Below, one piece after another: positions 1 to 12,560 of a stretch of 64,000 nt of DNA (within the stretch, counting starts at the first letter, position 1; the number at the start of each line of letters is the position of its first letter). The translations under genes were made by a program, and so were the position numbers. The notes under the pieces were generated by a model that worked only from the letters and a program-made list of their open reading frames with translations, was not told the DNA's origin and did not search any database. This DNA comes from Hemibagrus wyckioides. Its lineage: Eukaryota; Chordata; Actinopteri; Siluriformes; Bagridae. Where the stretch lies: contig NC_080719.1 of assembly GCF_019097595.1 (NCBI RefSeq), positions 19,119,501 to 19,183,500 on the forward strand. Direction: 5' to 3'.

Positions 1-1550
1 CTATAATTGTTTAAACAATTGATTTAAAAGCTAACATCTGGAAAACATAAGTCACATGTTCCAATATTTTTGATCACCTGACAAATGGGTGGGTTCAAAT
101 AAATGGTGGCATGTTCTACGTTTCTTTTTTCTTTTTTCCACATATCTAGACGTAAACGTCAGGAAATGGAAGCTGAAATTCTGATCTACTGTCTCATATT
201 CATCATTTGGTCTCAAATTCATGTCTTCAGTGTACTGCAAAAACTGAAGGATTTGCCATTTCAATCATTTCGGAGGGGACTGTATGTAAATGTGACATCA
301 TAATTTTACGATACCTCAGTCACAGAAGCATTACAATTTTAAAGTAAGCTATCCTTAGTTTCTCCTTAAAAAAAAGTGTTAGTGTTTCTTCTTGCACGCA
401 AGAAGAAACAGAAAAAGGAGCAGCAGGCTATGGCATGTTCTTTGAGGCACAATATGTGGAGATCACTTCGCTACACAGTTTATGCCTGGAAATTCACCAG
501 GGCCGGATGCCCATGCATCTCTGACAAGGCTTTGCAGCTTGCGGCAATCTGACTCGTATGTTTTCTGCTCCAGTTCTACACTGTGCACACAGGATAGTAC
601 ATGCACAAGTTAGCCTATCACATTTAAATAAGTAGCAAGAATGTCCTTATATGGCATTGTTAATTATAAGAAGAAGCTTTGCTATAAAAACAAGTTTGCA
701 TTTTTTTAGTATATAGTAAATATACCTGGACAGTGAAATTGTTAGGTAGAGAAGTAGTTTTATTAGCACTAAATGGTAGAAAAAGGCATTATAGATGAAA
801 TGTTCTGTAACCCTACTAATAAATGGAATCTATTATGTATATCTGAAGCAACGCCTCAGGCCAAAACACTGCAGAATGTCACAGTGGAAAATGGTGAACA
901 AGGCATAAAGACAAAAAGAGGTCTGTTGTGAGGATGTTGACTTGATTCCAGGCAAAACAGCCAACTCTGTAATGAGGTTTTAGTTTACTGCTGCTTTGCT
1001 CCAGCTCTTAGCTGTCTTGGGGATATATAAATGCTAAGCAATAGTCACTAAGGCATGTTATAGACATACTGTGCCATAATAAAGGACAATGTTTTCTATT
1101 GAATGTGTACAGGAAGGTCAAGGAGTTCTATGTTGGCATATGTTTGCATGTGAACATCATGAGTTACAGTATATATTTGTGCATGTAAAGATTGGCTGTG
1201 ATACTCAGTTATTTCCCCTCAGCTCTGTGAAAAAGCTGTGAAAGGTGTTCACCTATAAACGTGGCTTAGGGGAGGATATAATTTGTGATGACAGGAATGT
1301 TGGCTCACATTCATATATGTCTCCTGTTAGGGCTAGTCTTATCATGCACCACAGTATTATAACGGAATATGATATTTCACCCGAGTGCTAATTGCACACT
1401 ATGTACACCTTTAGCTGCCAGGTCTTCTGCCCCTGGCCATATTCTGGGTGGAGTGTAAAGAGGTGTAACCCCCCATCCCCACCCCCCCCCCCCCCCCCCC
1501 AAACACACACACAAACACACACAATCCCCCATACCCTCCCTTCAGCAGGG
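1..1550. other. Upstream intergenic region, no gene recognised
   Basis: I see no supportable gene here. The open frames are short and overlap on both strands. The last part, just before the first keratin, holds a homopolymeric C run at about 1483-1500 followed by a CA-rich stretch. It probably includes proximal promoter DNA of that keratin, but I recognise no specific enhancer site. Confidence 0.5.
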
Positions 1551-1555
1551 CAACC

Positions 1556-1562
1556 TATAAAA
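1556..1562 (+). promoter_or_regulatory. TATA box of first type I keratin
   Basis: A TATAAAA heptamer lies 77 nt upstream of the ATG at 1639. Transcription starting 25-30 nt downstream would give a 5' UTR of about 50 nt, which suits a keratin gene with the start codon in exon 1. Confidence 0.75.
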
Positions 1563-1638
1563 CCCCAAACACAGTCTTAGTTCTGCAGTCTCTCTCCATT
1601 TCTCAGGAAAGAGCCACTTCTTGCTTTACAGCGCAACC

Positions 1639-3832
1639 ATGACCAGTTTTATGACCTCAGGTTTTTCTATCAGCGGAGGCTCCTCTCGGGGCCCTGCTAC
1701 TGGTGGATCCTCTCGGTTTTCCACAACAAGCAGTGGCACTGGTCAACGCTTGATGACTGGACGTGCCCCAAGCATGTATGGTGGTTCTGGAGGATCCAGA
1801 GTGCACATCTCCACTGTGTCCAGTTCCATGCATGGTGGTGGAGGTGCTGCAGGTCTAGGTTTTGGTGGTGGAGCAGGTTTTGGCAGTGGAGCAGGTTTTG
1901 GTGGTGGAGCAGGCTTTGGCTTTGGAGCCGGTGGAGGAGCTGGTGGAGGAGCTGGGTTTGGCTTGGGTGGGGGTTTTGGTGGGGGTTTTGGTGGTGACGA
2001 TTTGGGAGCTGTGACAGCCAATGAAAAGGCCACCATGCAGAACCTGAATGATCGTCTGGCATCCTACCTGGAAAAGGTACGCACCCTGGAGAAGGCCAAT
2101 GCTGACTTGGAACTGAAGATCAGACAGTTTGTGGAGAATAAGACCTCCCCTACTGCCCGAGACTACTCTGCTTATGAGGCCACCATAAAGGACCTGCAAG
2201 ATAAGGTACCACTGATTGTAAATAAGCTCATTACACAGATAATATAACAAGACAAATATAATTCTATAAGTGTTCCAAAATTTATTGCAGAGACATTGAC
2301 CTACATAAAAATGCAAGCAATGAGTTTTTGACTAGATTTATTTAAATATTTCTACAGATACAGGATGCAACCAGAGAAAATGGAGGCATCTACCTGAACA
2401 TTGATAATGCTAAACTGGCAGCCGATGACTTCAGAACCAAGTAAGTTTTCCGTGTTTTACATAATCCTCAGACAAATATGCCTCAATTTGGGTTCTGAGA
2501 GACTCTGTGTTCCTGCTCAGGTATGAGAATGAGTTGGCAATGCGTCAGTCGGTGGAGGCAGACATAGCAGGGCTTAGGAGACTCCTGGATGAGCTGACAC
2601 TGACCAGATCTGACCTGGAGATGCGGATCGAAGGCCTTAAGGACGAGTTGATCTTCCTCAAGAAAAACCACGAGGAGGTGAGTGCTATGACAGGACAATA
2701 ACTCAAAGCTGTCAAAAACAAAGTATATTTATTTATTTATTTGAACTACATTCATATTTTTTTTACATTATTTCTCATAAAAATCCATACTTTATAACTA
2801 GGAACTGGAAGCAATGCGTAATACCATGTCAGGTAGTGTGAATGTGGAAGTGGATGCAGCACCTGGGGAAGACCTGAACCGTGTCCTGGCTGAGATCCGT
2901 GAACAGTATGAAGCTGTGGCTGCCAAGAACCAGCGTGAACTCGCGAACTGGTTCCAGTCTAAGGTAAAGGAATCATGACAATCATGTAATGTTTGATAAT
3001 TAGTGTTCCTGGTACTCCTGCATCTTGCTAAGTTCAAAGTGTTTTAGCCTCATCTTATTTATTTTAAGCTAAAGATAGTAGAAACATACTGATTAGCTTT
3101 AGCTACTGCTTCTTTGCAGAGCGATAATCTGAACAAGGAGGTGGCTGCCAGCTCAGAGAATCTAGAAACATCCAAGTCAGAAGTCAATGAGATCAGACGC
3201 ACTTGCCAAGGCCTGGAGATTGAGCTACAATCCCAACTGAGCATGGTAAATCTTATTGGCAGACTAGAACTTGACAGTTTTAAAATTTTTACATTTTTCT
3301 ATCACCATCACATTTCCATTGCCATTCTCTTCATTCTTTAAACCCAATCCTCCACAGAAAGCATCTCTGGAGGGCACTCTAGCAGATACAGAAAACCGTT
3401 ACTCCATGAATCTAGCCAGACTGCAAACTCAGGTAACAGGATTGGAGCAGCAGCTGGTGGAGCTCCGAGCTGATATAGAGAGACAATCTCAGGCCTACAA
3501 GCTTCTGCTGGATGTCAAGGCCCGGCTGGAGATGGAGATCGCTGAGTACAGGAGGCTGCTGGATGGAGAGGTTGACAGGTGAGAGAAACCCAAAAAATCT
3601 GGCTTTTTAAATGATTTTGATTTTTGCAAAATGTTTTAATCAAATGAAGTATTTTTTGAAATATTCTTTACACCAACCGAAAGCAAATCCGAACTAAATC
3701 ACAATGTTTCGTTAAAATATCTGTGTTTCTGATCATTGCAGTGCCCCAAAAAAAATCACTAAAAACCTGGCGGTGAAGACCATTGTGGAAGAGATGGTTG
3801 ATGGGAAAGTGGTGTCCTCCAAAACTAGTTAA
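1639..3832 (+). CDS. Type I keratin with Gly/Phe-rich head (7 exons)
   Basis: Acidic intermediate-filament protein that pairs with a type II keratin in epithelial filaments. Exons: 1639-2205, 2358-2440, 2521-2677, 2802-2963, 3120-3245, 3358-3578, 3742-3832. The 83, 157, 162, 126 and 221 nt internal exons are the classic type I keratin series. All junctions are GT-AG and in phase, giving 468 residues. The head has GFGGG/GAGFG repeats. Coil 1A begins at [16 protein letters not shown] (helix-initiation motif) and the rod ends at EYRRLLDGE (helix-termination motif). The short tail contains VDGKVVSS. I chose the ATG at 1639 (context CAACCATGA) because the 18 nt of open frame before it has no ATG. 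The orthologue is uncertain; it resembles the fish keratin 13/15-like group. Confidence 0.95.
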
Positions 3833-3943
3833 ATCCACTGTGGCTTCATTCAACACCATGACTTCAACACCATGACACCACGACTAATTTCAACCAAAAT
3901 ACAGCAAGAGTTGCATGTGAAATGATCTGCACTAAAATGAGAA

Positions 3944-3949
3944 AATAAA
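3944..3949 (+). terminator. Polyadenylation signal of first keratin
   Basis: AATAAA lies about 110 nt after the stop codon at 3832. Cleavage is expected at about 3965-3975. Confidence 0.75.
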
Positions 3950-4595
3950 ACGACTCACTGACACAATGACTCCTGCTTTTCATTATGCCATATTTCTCAC
4001 ACAATCACAAATAAAATCCATTTGCTACTGTTTTACTGCAGAACTACACTCTGTAGATGTTTTAAGGAGCACTGACAAAACAATATAACAGAACATGATG
4101 ACATATTTTCTGGAAAATGTTTTAAAATATCACCGCTTATGACATACATTTTCACTACATCATACAGGAACACAATCAACAGAAGTGTTGGGACACACAT
4201 AGTCCAGTGAAAACAGTTTTTTTTTTTGCATAATTTAAGACCAAGGATATAATTGGGCTGAAGATTCATCTGCTTGTATTGTGAATGTATTCATCTGTAT
4301 GTTATGCTATGTTATGTTAATGTTATTTTATGCTGTACTGCAGCATGGTGTTGAAGTCGGAGGAGCTTCACATTATTTTGGTTTCTGAAAGGTTCTCCAG
4401 TTTCCTCCCACTGTCCAAAAACACACTGTAAAAAACTATCTATAGAATCTACTCAAAAGATGTGAGGTAGCAATTTGCACTCAGTTTGTTTGGGTACATT
4501 TCACCCCATATTTTTCATAAAGAGTACCTAAATAAATCAGCTATAACATGGCAATTGAAATTAGGTAAAATCTACTCAAAAAAAAAAACAAAAAC

Positions 4596-4822
4596 TACTC
4601 ATTGCAGGGCACACACTTACTCATTCACTCACATACTACAGGCAATTTAGAGACTCCAATCAGCCTACTGTAGAAGCATGTCTTCAGGACTGTGGGAGGA
4701 AACAAACCAAGCACCAAGAGAGCATGCAAACTCCACACACACAGTAAGTGGGAGCAAGACTCAAACCCAGGACGCTGAAGGCGTGAGGCAAACATGCTAA
4801 CCACTAAGCTACCATGCCGCCA
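4596..4822 (-). repeat. tRNA-like SINE-type dispersed repeat
   Basis: Read on the minus strand, it begins with a tRNA-like head (GGTTAGCATGTTTGCCTC, then GGGTTTGAGTC, resembling A and B boxes). It continues with the 'cctcccacagtcc' and 'gattggagtctctaaattgcc' body shared by many teleost repeats. It sits in the intergenic stretch between the first keratin and the minus-strand keratin-like gene. Confidence 0.6.
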
Positions 4823-5353
4823 GTGTGGCTGTTTGAAATTTACCAATTAATGTCACCTGAGACACTAATGCTTCAATACATGCTTTTGTATGTATACAGT
4901 GACATACATTTCAAAACATTTTGACATCAACATCATAAAAAAATGATGAAAAAATGAATAACAGTGTACTTTGACTTGGGTAACTGTCCCCAACACAAGG
5001 CAAGGAAACACTCTATTCCATGAACTTAATTTTGAGGCTGTGAACCTTCTTGAGACTCTTGCCTCCATCAAGCTCCAAAAGAAGTTTCTGAAATACTTCA
5101 AAAGTATTCTGAGCTTCTTGGGATACCCAACGAACCTGTCTTAAATAGTTCATGCTAACAACAGGGCCAGTGTTTTTGGGTATATATTACGATGTTTTTT
5201 TAGGTTGCAGGTATTACTATAAATAATTAGGTAGTGTGGGTGAATTTTACTCATTATTATATAATTACACTTGCTGACTAACATAATAGGTAAATGGTAG
5301 ACTATTTGCAAGGGTAGTATTTACCACCCACCAAAATAATTTTTTACAGTGCA

Positions 5354-5450
5354 CTATATTATATTATATTATATTATATTATATTATATTATATTATATT
5401 ATATTATATTATATTATATTATATTATATTATATTATATTACATTATCTC
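5354..5450. repeat. (TTATA)n pentanucleotide tandem array
   Basis: About 18 nearly perfect copies of a 5-bp AT-only unit, seen directly. No coding content. The rest of 4000-6640 holds nothing I recognise apart from the SINE-type repeat at 4596-4822. Confidence 0.95.
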
Positions 5451-6647
5451 TGGTGATGTATCACCTTCACTGTTTTTTCTCTTTTATGACACAAAATTGT
5501 AGAATTTTTAGAGACAACAGCAAGTGGTGATTAAGTTAAATTATTCTACAGTAAAATCAGCAGACAGACACGGACAGAATTTACGGAATTTTGGTAACTG
5601 TTTAGAAGTGTGGCTGTTTTGTGTTGTTTGCAGTGTAATATTGTGCAATACCAAAGAACAGGCACCAGGGTGAGTCTCTGGAGGCTGCTGGAAAACAGAC
5701 AGCATGTGCTGTAGTCCTGGTTGTTGATGACTCTGCATTACTGTCAGGTGTTGCTCTTTAAAAAGAGGTGAGCTTATCCATTATGTACTCACCAAGTTTG
5801 AACATTTGGCAAAGAAAAAGTGCCAGTGACGGAAATTTGTTGTCATAGCTTTATTGTTCTTTTAAGATTTCTATTTAATCAAAGTCTTGTTATTAATCAT
5901 TTCAAGTATTGAGTATATTGTTGTAAATATCTGTGGATAAAATGGTTGCTGTTTTACAAAGTTTAACAGTTTTGGTCCAGAAAACAAATACATGATGAAG
6001 TACATTTGCGTCCCTCTTTGGTTAGCTTGAGAGACAAAGAACATATATACTCCACAACAATGTATCTGAGGGTATCCTGTGGTATCTAGCACCAAGATGT
6101 TAGCAGCAGTTGTGAGGTGGGGTCTCTACAGATCAAACTTGTCTGTCCAGAACATCCCACAGAGAACTGGGTAATTTGAAGGCCAAGTAAACACCTTGAA
6201 CTCTTTGTCAACAAGATGATCAATGTTATTCAAGTCACCTGGCAGATTTGGTTCTTCGCTCCTTGAGCTGTTAAGGTAAAACAAGGATCTTCCAGATTTT
6301 AAAATGGATACAATAATTAACCCTGAAACAAAAACCTCATAAAACCCTAATATATAAACCTCTCTTAAACCTCTGATTACAACCCCCTGAAAAAATGGAA
6401 AGGTTAGATTCCAATTAGCTTAAAAAATGCAACATTTCTAGAGAAATGAGACAAAGACTGATGTGTATGTTAGTGACAGTAAAGGAAGGTTTGGAGAAAT
6501 AGGATTGATCTAAAGGACAATATAATGTATATGGAATAAGAGGATTCATTCTCTCTCTCTGTCTCTCTCTCTCTCTCAAAATCTGTATGATAGCACTCTC
6601 ATTTTCATAAATGCACTCCTTCCTTGCACAGAGCTCTGCAGATAGAC

Positions 6648-6653
6648 TTTATT
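6648..6653 (-). terminator. Polyadenylation signal of minus-strand keratin-like gene
   Basis: TTTATT on the plus strand reads AATAAA on the minus strand, 23 nt after the inferred stop codon (6678-6676). It independently supports that tail exon as the last one. Confidence 0.6.
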
Positions 6654-6675
6654 GGGTTAGGTGAAAGGACTGGCT

Positions 6676-7093
6676 TTATGAAGGTGTGTTCATGATATGT
6701 TGCTGTTCATGTGTAGTCATGGACTCTTTTCTTTCCACCACCTTTACCACTGCGATCTTCTTGCATACTGAGAAACAGAACATGAGAGAGGGTTATTTCA
6801 GTAAAGTCACCACGATACTTCAAAACTATGCCTTTTTAATGCAACTTTCTTCAGGCTTTTTTAAATTTTTCTCTCTGTTAATCTTTTTTAAAAATAACTC
6901 TTAAAACTTTTTTTTTTTACCAAGTGTTCTCCAAATGATGGCAAAACCGTGCTTAACGCAGCAGATTATTCTTATAGCCTCTTATAAGCAATCAAAACTG
7001 AAAAGAAATCACTCACCTTGCAAGTAACTATAAAAAAAGAAAAAGAAAGAAAGAAAGAAAAAATTATAACATTAGCATAAATAATAACCTCAA

Positions 7094-7163
<70 letters not shown>

Positions 7164-10100
7164 TCTGTCAGGAAAACACAGATTTCTCTTCACCTGCCCA
7201 ATTCCTCCAGCAGTAACTTGTACTGCTTGATCTCAGACTCCAAGGTCTCATATTCTTTCTTTTTGGCGGTTATGTTAGTATGAATCAGCTTGATCTCGGA
7301 ATCCAGTTGGGTGATGATTTTTTGGAAGTTTGCGAGCTGTACTCCATTGCGGGTCTCAGATTCTTGTAGACTGACTTTAAGGAGCAAGCTCTGTGGAGAG
7401 ATAATTGTGCATGATACATAGAATTTAGGATACCTTCACTGCACATGTCCATTTCCATTTTACAAACATGTTTGTAATTACAGCTAGAAGTACTTAACTA
7501 ATAGTAAGAAACAATCAGCTTTTGTTTTGTGTGTTGTGGTTCAAATTCCTCTTGACCTCCAGGGTTCCAAAAATCCCTCTGATGGACTCAGAATCCATAA
7601 ATGTTCAATAGAATTCAAGTTATTTTTCTGCTTCCTCTTTTAAGCCAGGTAATAGGCTAGACCAATGCACACCATTTGGTTGTATTCCCATCCATGTGTC
7701 CTTTAAAAATACACAACGCCCCAGTACTTTTTGCATAGAAGCAGCTCATGCCACAATGATCCCACATCTGTGTGCTTTTTTTCTCTCTAAAGCTTCACAA
7801 CGTTTCTTTCTTCAAACACCACAAACTTAATGACTACTTATGGACATGTGCTCTGGAAGCGTAAACCTTCAGGGCTTTAATATTGGTTCAACATTTAAGG
7901 TATCAAGACCAGATGTGCACAATTCACTGCTGATCTACAAACCTGGATATAGAATAACTTGGTACATGGAGAAATTAATAATATTTATAGTAATTTTTGC
8001 ACCCCTAATTTAGAAGGTGCTCAAAAAAAAAAAAATTCTGTATTGCTTTATTTCCTCCCTCTTATTCTGCATGTTAATCATCTAAGTTGGCAGTGCACTG
8101 CTTGGCAGGGAAAGGGCTGGGCATGATGTATCTTGGAATACTCATTAAGGCTGAAAAGTGGTATTTTGCGTTATGGGAAACCACCTGGCACAACAATCCT
8201 TCTGCCTTTACATGTTACTGCAAGCTTGAAACACTATACTCCTGTTTAATTTGCAGGACGAGTAATTACATTTGATTGAGTTGCAGATGGAACCAGTAAC
8301 TCCATGGACCCTCCAAAATGCATAATGTTTTTCGTTCCTATTTACAGAAAATTGTACATGACGAGGGCTTTCTTCAAACAACGATTACATGACCTCCCCT
8401 GGATAATTATACATCTGCGCATGATATGTAAATAGATATTTTAAACCACTCAACACAAAACTGTGATTAAATAAATACAACATAATGTGGTGGTGTCTAC
8501 AGTCAGGTGTGGGTGTGTGCCTACCAAGTTCTCTTGGCTCTCATGATCAATCTGCAGTTTATGGAACTTGGTCTTCAACATTCTGACTTCTATAGTCGCA
8601 TTCTTCAAGTCATCATTCTCCTCAGTAAACTTCTTGTCCAAAGCAGAAATCTATATAACACAACGCATGTTATTTTAACAACTTTCCACAGAAAATGTTT
8701 TGCACAAGACTTTCTATTTGGCGTACCTTTTTTTGGAACCAGACCTCCAAGCTTTTACGATTCTTGGCAACCAACTCTTCATAATGTTCACGAATCTTTG
8801 TCAAAGTCTCAAACAGGTCTGTAGAGGGTGCTGCATCAACAGAAATGTTCATGTGGGGTCCAGCCTGTTCTTGTAGCTGAGCTTTCTCCTAAAAGACACA
8901 CCAACCACATCTTCCATGAGATATGACAGGATTTAAGAATTAGAATGGAAGCTTTTGCCACTGTGATATATTGGACATGAGTAATGGAAGGTTGTTTGGG
9001 CTTGTGCGTATGTGGGGGGGAGTGTGTTTAGATCAAGCTAACATTCGTGTCTGGACTCTTTTTATGGACATTGATTTAGTCCAGACATCCTTCCTCTTAA
9101 AGCACATGTGTGATCTAAATGTAGTCTGTTCTTTTCAGTCAGGAAGTTATTCAAATGGCTTTGAGAGATGACTATAAGATAAAAAGCAAACTGAACAAGT
9201 TGGCAATATTTGCAAAAAAAGAGGAAGAGTAATAAGAGTACTATATCTTTTAGGAGAAAATATTTGTTTTAGTTTGTTTTAATTCTAAATAAATAAATAA
9301 ATAATTTTGTTTTTTACTTTTTTTCCTTCTTCTTTTTTTTTTGTAAATAATTAATATTTTACCTGTGCTTTAGGTGCCTAAATACTTCTGGCACAAAACT
9401 CCAGAGATCAAACCCTTAGTGCTTGTACTGAAACCCCCATTCTGTCAGCCTTGCTCTAAGTACGGGACATGTTGCATTATGACAAAAAAAGAAATTTCAA
9501 ATTCTGGATATATTTTCTCAGCTACAGTAAGACCAGGACCTGTGTACTGACCCCACCCATCTTCTTCACCTACTGCCATCAGGGGGCAGAATGAAAATTC
9601 ATCTTGGAAGAACTGCTTGTCTAACCAGATTCCAGTTAGCGTTATCGCCTTTCATCCCCTTTCACACACATTTTTATTGCTCTGCATACACTATACTTTT
9701 AATTTAGTACTGCATGGTTTTTATGGCTATTCAACTGAACTGAACCATAAATCTTTCGTGACGTGACTGTGTTTCTGCGCAATGAGTCACGACAATTATC
9801 ATACGTTAAACCAGAATCCTCAATTTACTCTGGTTTTATGTGTACTACGTACTTAAGTGACAGATTTTCTATCATTAACTGTGTTTGTTATTCTCTCCAC
9901 GATATTTCCATGGCTTTACTATGACACTTATGTCCACTGTTATAGCATGAATCAGCCATACAGTCATAGTTACCATGGTAACCATAGTCACGGTACACTA
10001 TAATTTGCACGACTTTGGTATTTCAAACAGAAACCAAGCAATGGCAAACAAATTTCTGTTTCATGCAAATTGTGTAAAATGTTGTAAAATGTAGGATTCT

Positions 10101-12560
10101 GAAATAAAATACATGACCGTCAGTTCCAGAGCGAATGGAAGGGGAAACTGCGAGCAGAACAGATTACCGGAGAACAAAAACAAGTGAGAGGGGAAAAGGA
10201 AAGACTGGCGCATTAGTCATACACTGCTTCCCCTGTAGAGACCTCAGTGTTTTGGTGAACTACTTTTTTGAGCTGGCTGAAAGTTAGTAAGAGGACCAGT
10301 TTATATTTAAACCTTGTAGTTCATGTAGATCATGTTCTTTTACAGCTCATATATGTACAGTTTCTTAAAGGCAATATCACTGGCATAAAGTTGTTATGCC
10401 TTTTTGCATTTTTACCCTTCTTTTGAAAGGTGAGATTCATGCTTATTACACTCAGTCATAAGAATTTAATTTGAGTAGAAGTTTTCAAGTATTAAAGCAG
10501 CAGATGAATCGAGCATGCTGCACATTCCAGGGTATATCTGTGCAGAGTTTGCAGGCAGCGCTGGAATGCCAGGGCAAATGTGAAGAGTGACACACCTTTC
10601 TTCAAAGTTAAAGAGATAGACACATCATGAGTGAGAAGATCAGCTGCTGGATTAAATGGCTTCATTGGTGCTTCATCAAAGCTTAAAAAAAAAACCTTTT
10701 GACATGTAAAGAGCAAAGTGTTTGAGCATTATAACAGCAGACTTACTGCCTGGTTGATACTTAAAAACATGCCTTGCATTACTTCATATAAAGAACTATC
10801 TGAATATTATGCAAGGTATATAAATGATAAAATGTCTGCACCTCCTTATGGGTCTTCTGAAGAAGGATACGTTCCTCCATCAGGTTTTCATACTCCATCT
10901 CCAGAGTTGAGCGGGATAGAGTAATCTCATCCATCTGCCTTCTGTTGTAGGCAGTGTCAATCTCCGCCGACCTACGGAAGCCCAGCTCTGTGTTATACCT
11001 AAAATGAGGTAAAGGATTATTACTGGAATAAAATCTGGAAACTAAAACAGTTACACACTTATTCTAAATACACACACTTCCTTCACTTACATGTTTTGGT
11101 AATCCTCAGCAGCTAGACTGGCATTTTCAATTTTTCGAGCAATCTCCTTATTGGACTTATACATGTCCTGAATCTGGAAAATGAAGGAAGTATTTTCATC
11201 ACTGTAAGCCATGTTGTTTTTACTAGGGACCCTTGTGGGCTGTTAAAGTAGAGCAGCAAAAGGGAGTTAATAAAAAATTGGCAAACGCATTGTCATTTTG
11301 GAGCAAGGGTAGAGAATTTTATCTTATTAAAATCAAGTCTGTCTGCAGGTTTTTGTTGCAACAAAGCAGGGGCACATCAGATACAACTAATCAGTTGATT
11401 ACTGATACAAACTCAGACAAAAATGATACTTCGCGTTCTAGTGTCTGAGAAAAACTATGCAGTCTTGCTGGCTCTCGCTAGATATCGTATGACCTTATTC
11501 AGATAAGATACCTGAGATGCCTACTCTTACATTCGTCACATCCTTTCATTCAATATCATCTAACTGCCATCAGCTATTTAAAGTTTAAAGCAATTTATAG
11601 CTATTTAAAGTGTAACAGCTTGTGTAGCAAATGGAGAAATGTCACTATACAGGTCATGCATTTTCTAAAATATCTACAGCGAGTGAAAAGGATCAGAAAG
11701 AGAAGTTTTAAGTAAAGCAACCAAAGAGTGATTAGTTATGGATGATTAGTGCAAATGAACCCATCAGTACACTATAATACAATATGATATTTGATAGATA
11801 TACTTTTTCCCCCTAGGTGTGAAAAACTAATCACTGATCAATGAATATAACCCTCAATGTAGTATCAGAGAAAATATTAAATTGAATACACAAAGTACGC
11901 AGTACTTGAAAACGGTAAAATGGTGCTGTCTCTCACAGATTTGTCTTCAAACAAGATGTTGAATTGACAATGTTTTTGAGGCAACAGCAAGGTAAAATGT
12001 AAGCAGTAATCAAAAATGTAAATAATCAGTTAATATCTGAAATTGTGCACTGTTTTGGAGAGTTTGCAGCATCAGGCACATATTCTCATGCAAAATATAT
12101 CTTAAATGCTTTAAAAGAAACAAAAATATAAATTAAGAGTTACATTTATCCAATTTAGAGTTACGCTGTAATTTGACAACCATTTTATTGATCTGTGACT
12201 CTATGATATTTGATCAGATTTACTGATCAAGCTTACCTGGTCTTGTAAACTTTTAATGGTGGCCAAGTATGCAGAGTAATCACGGGACACCAGAATGCGG
12301 CTTGTAGACCACTCATTAATCTTCCATTGTAAATCAGCGCTGCTGCTCTTAACAGACTGCACCTTCTTAATAATGAATGCCAGGCGATCGTTTAAATTCT
12401 GCATGGTGATTTTATTGTTGCCTAAACTGTAAAAAGTGAGGTCATCAGCAGGTTTGTATTGGCAAATTTCATAATAGAACGCAGACTTGGAAGATGAAAT
12501 GCGGGTTCCTTCGCCCACGGCATCCCCACACACGCTAAGTGTCTTCGACATCAAAGACAT
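6676..12560 (-). CDS. Divergent type I keratin-like gene, possibly decaying
   Basis: Exons in transcript order: 12560-12237, 11173-11091, 10998-10842, 8888-8727, about 8650-8525, 7390-7194, 7027-7017, 6767-6676. Exons 2, 3 and 4 are 83, 157 and 162 nt, exactly the type I keratin lengths, and exon 5 would be 126. About 383 residues result if exon 5 is read in frame. The head is short and not glycine-rich. Coil 1A keeps [11 protein letters not shown] but continues IIKKVQSVK instead of the usual YLEKVRTLE. The rod ends QYKLLLEEL where EYRRLLDGE is expected, and exon 6 is 24 nt shorter than normal. The tail (CKKIAVVKVVERKES) resembles a keratin tail. Exon 5 has one extra base relative to the nearest AG acceptor (see findings). 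It could be a fast-evolving functional keratin, a young pseudogene, or a gene hit by an assembly indel. Confidence 0.75.
7017..7027 (-). other. Candidate 11-nt microexon of keratin-like gene
   Basis: On the minus strand a long C/T tract ending TATAG is followed by TTACTTGCAAG and a strong donor, GTGAGT. The 11 nt fit the phase left by exon 6 (two bases carried over) and hand one base to the 92-nt tail exon. The third keratin has a 14-nt exon in the same position with the same phases. Confidence 0.6.
7095..7161. repeat. (TAA)n microsatellite
   Basis: About 22 uninterrupted ATA/TAA units within the intron that separates the last rod exon from the microexon of the minus-strand keratin-like gene. 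Confidence 0.95.

Noticed and set aside
52..303. Overlapping frames on both strands at the window edge, one with plausible codon use on the minus strand.
   Set aside because: No splice-bounded exon or motif could be established; it could be an exon of a gene outside the window, but evidence is insufficient.
1743..2316. Pro-rich and His/Leu-rich frames on the minus strand opposite the first keratin head.
   Set aside because: They are antisense to the Gly-rich keratin head; the low-complexity codons make any frame open.
5354..5450. Regularly spaced array considered as CRISPR-like.
   Set aside because: It is a simple 5-bp tandem repeat without spacers, in a vertebrate genome.
6972..7193. Poly-Tyr frame on the minus strand.
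   Set aside because: Translation of the (TAA)n/(ATT)n microsatellite in an intron of the keratin-like gene.
6676..12560. Identity of the minus-strand keratin-like gene with KRT222 or another truncated keratin-like protein.
   Set aside because: It retains the head, coil 1A and all rod exons at type I positions, unlike KRT222, which lacks the head and coil 1A.
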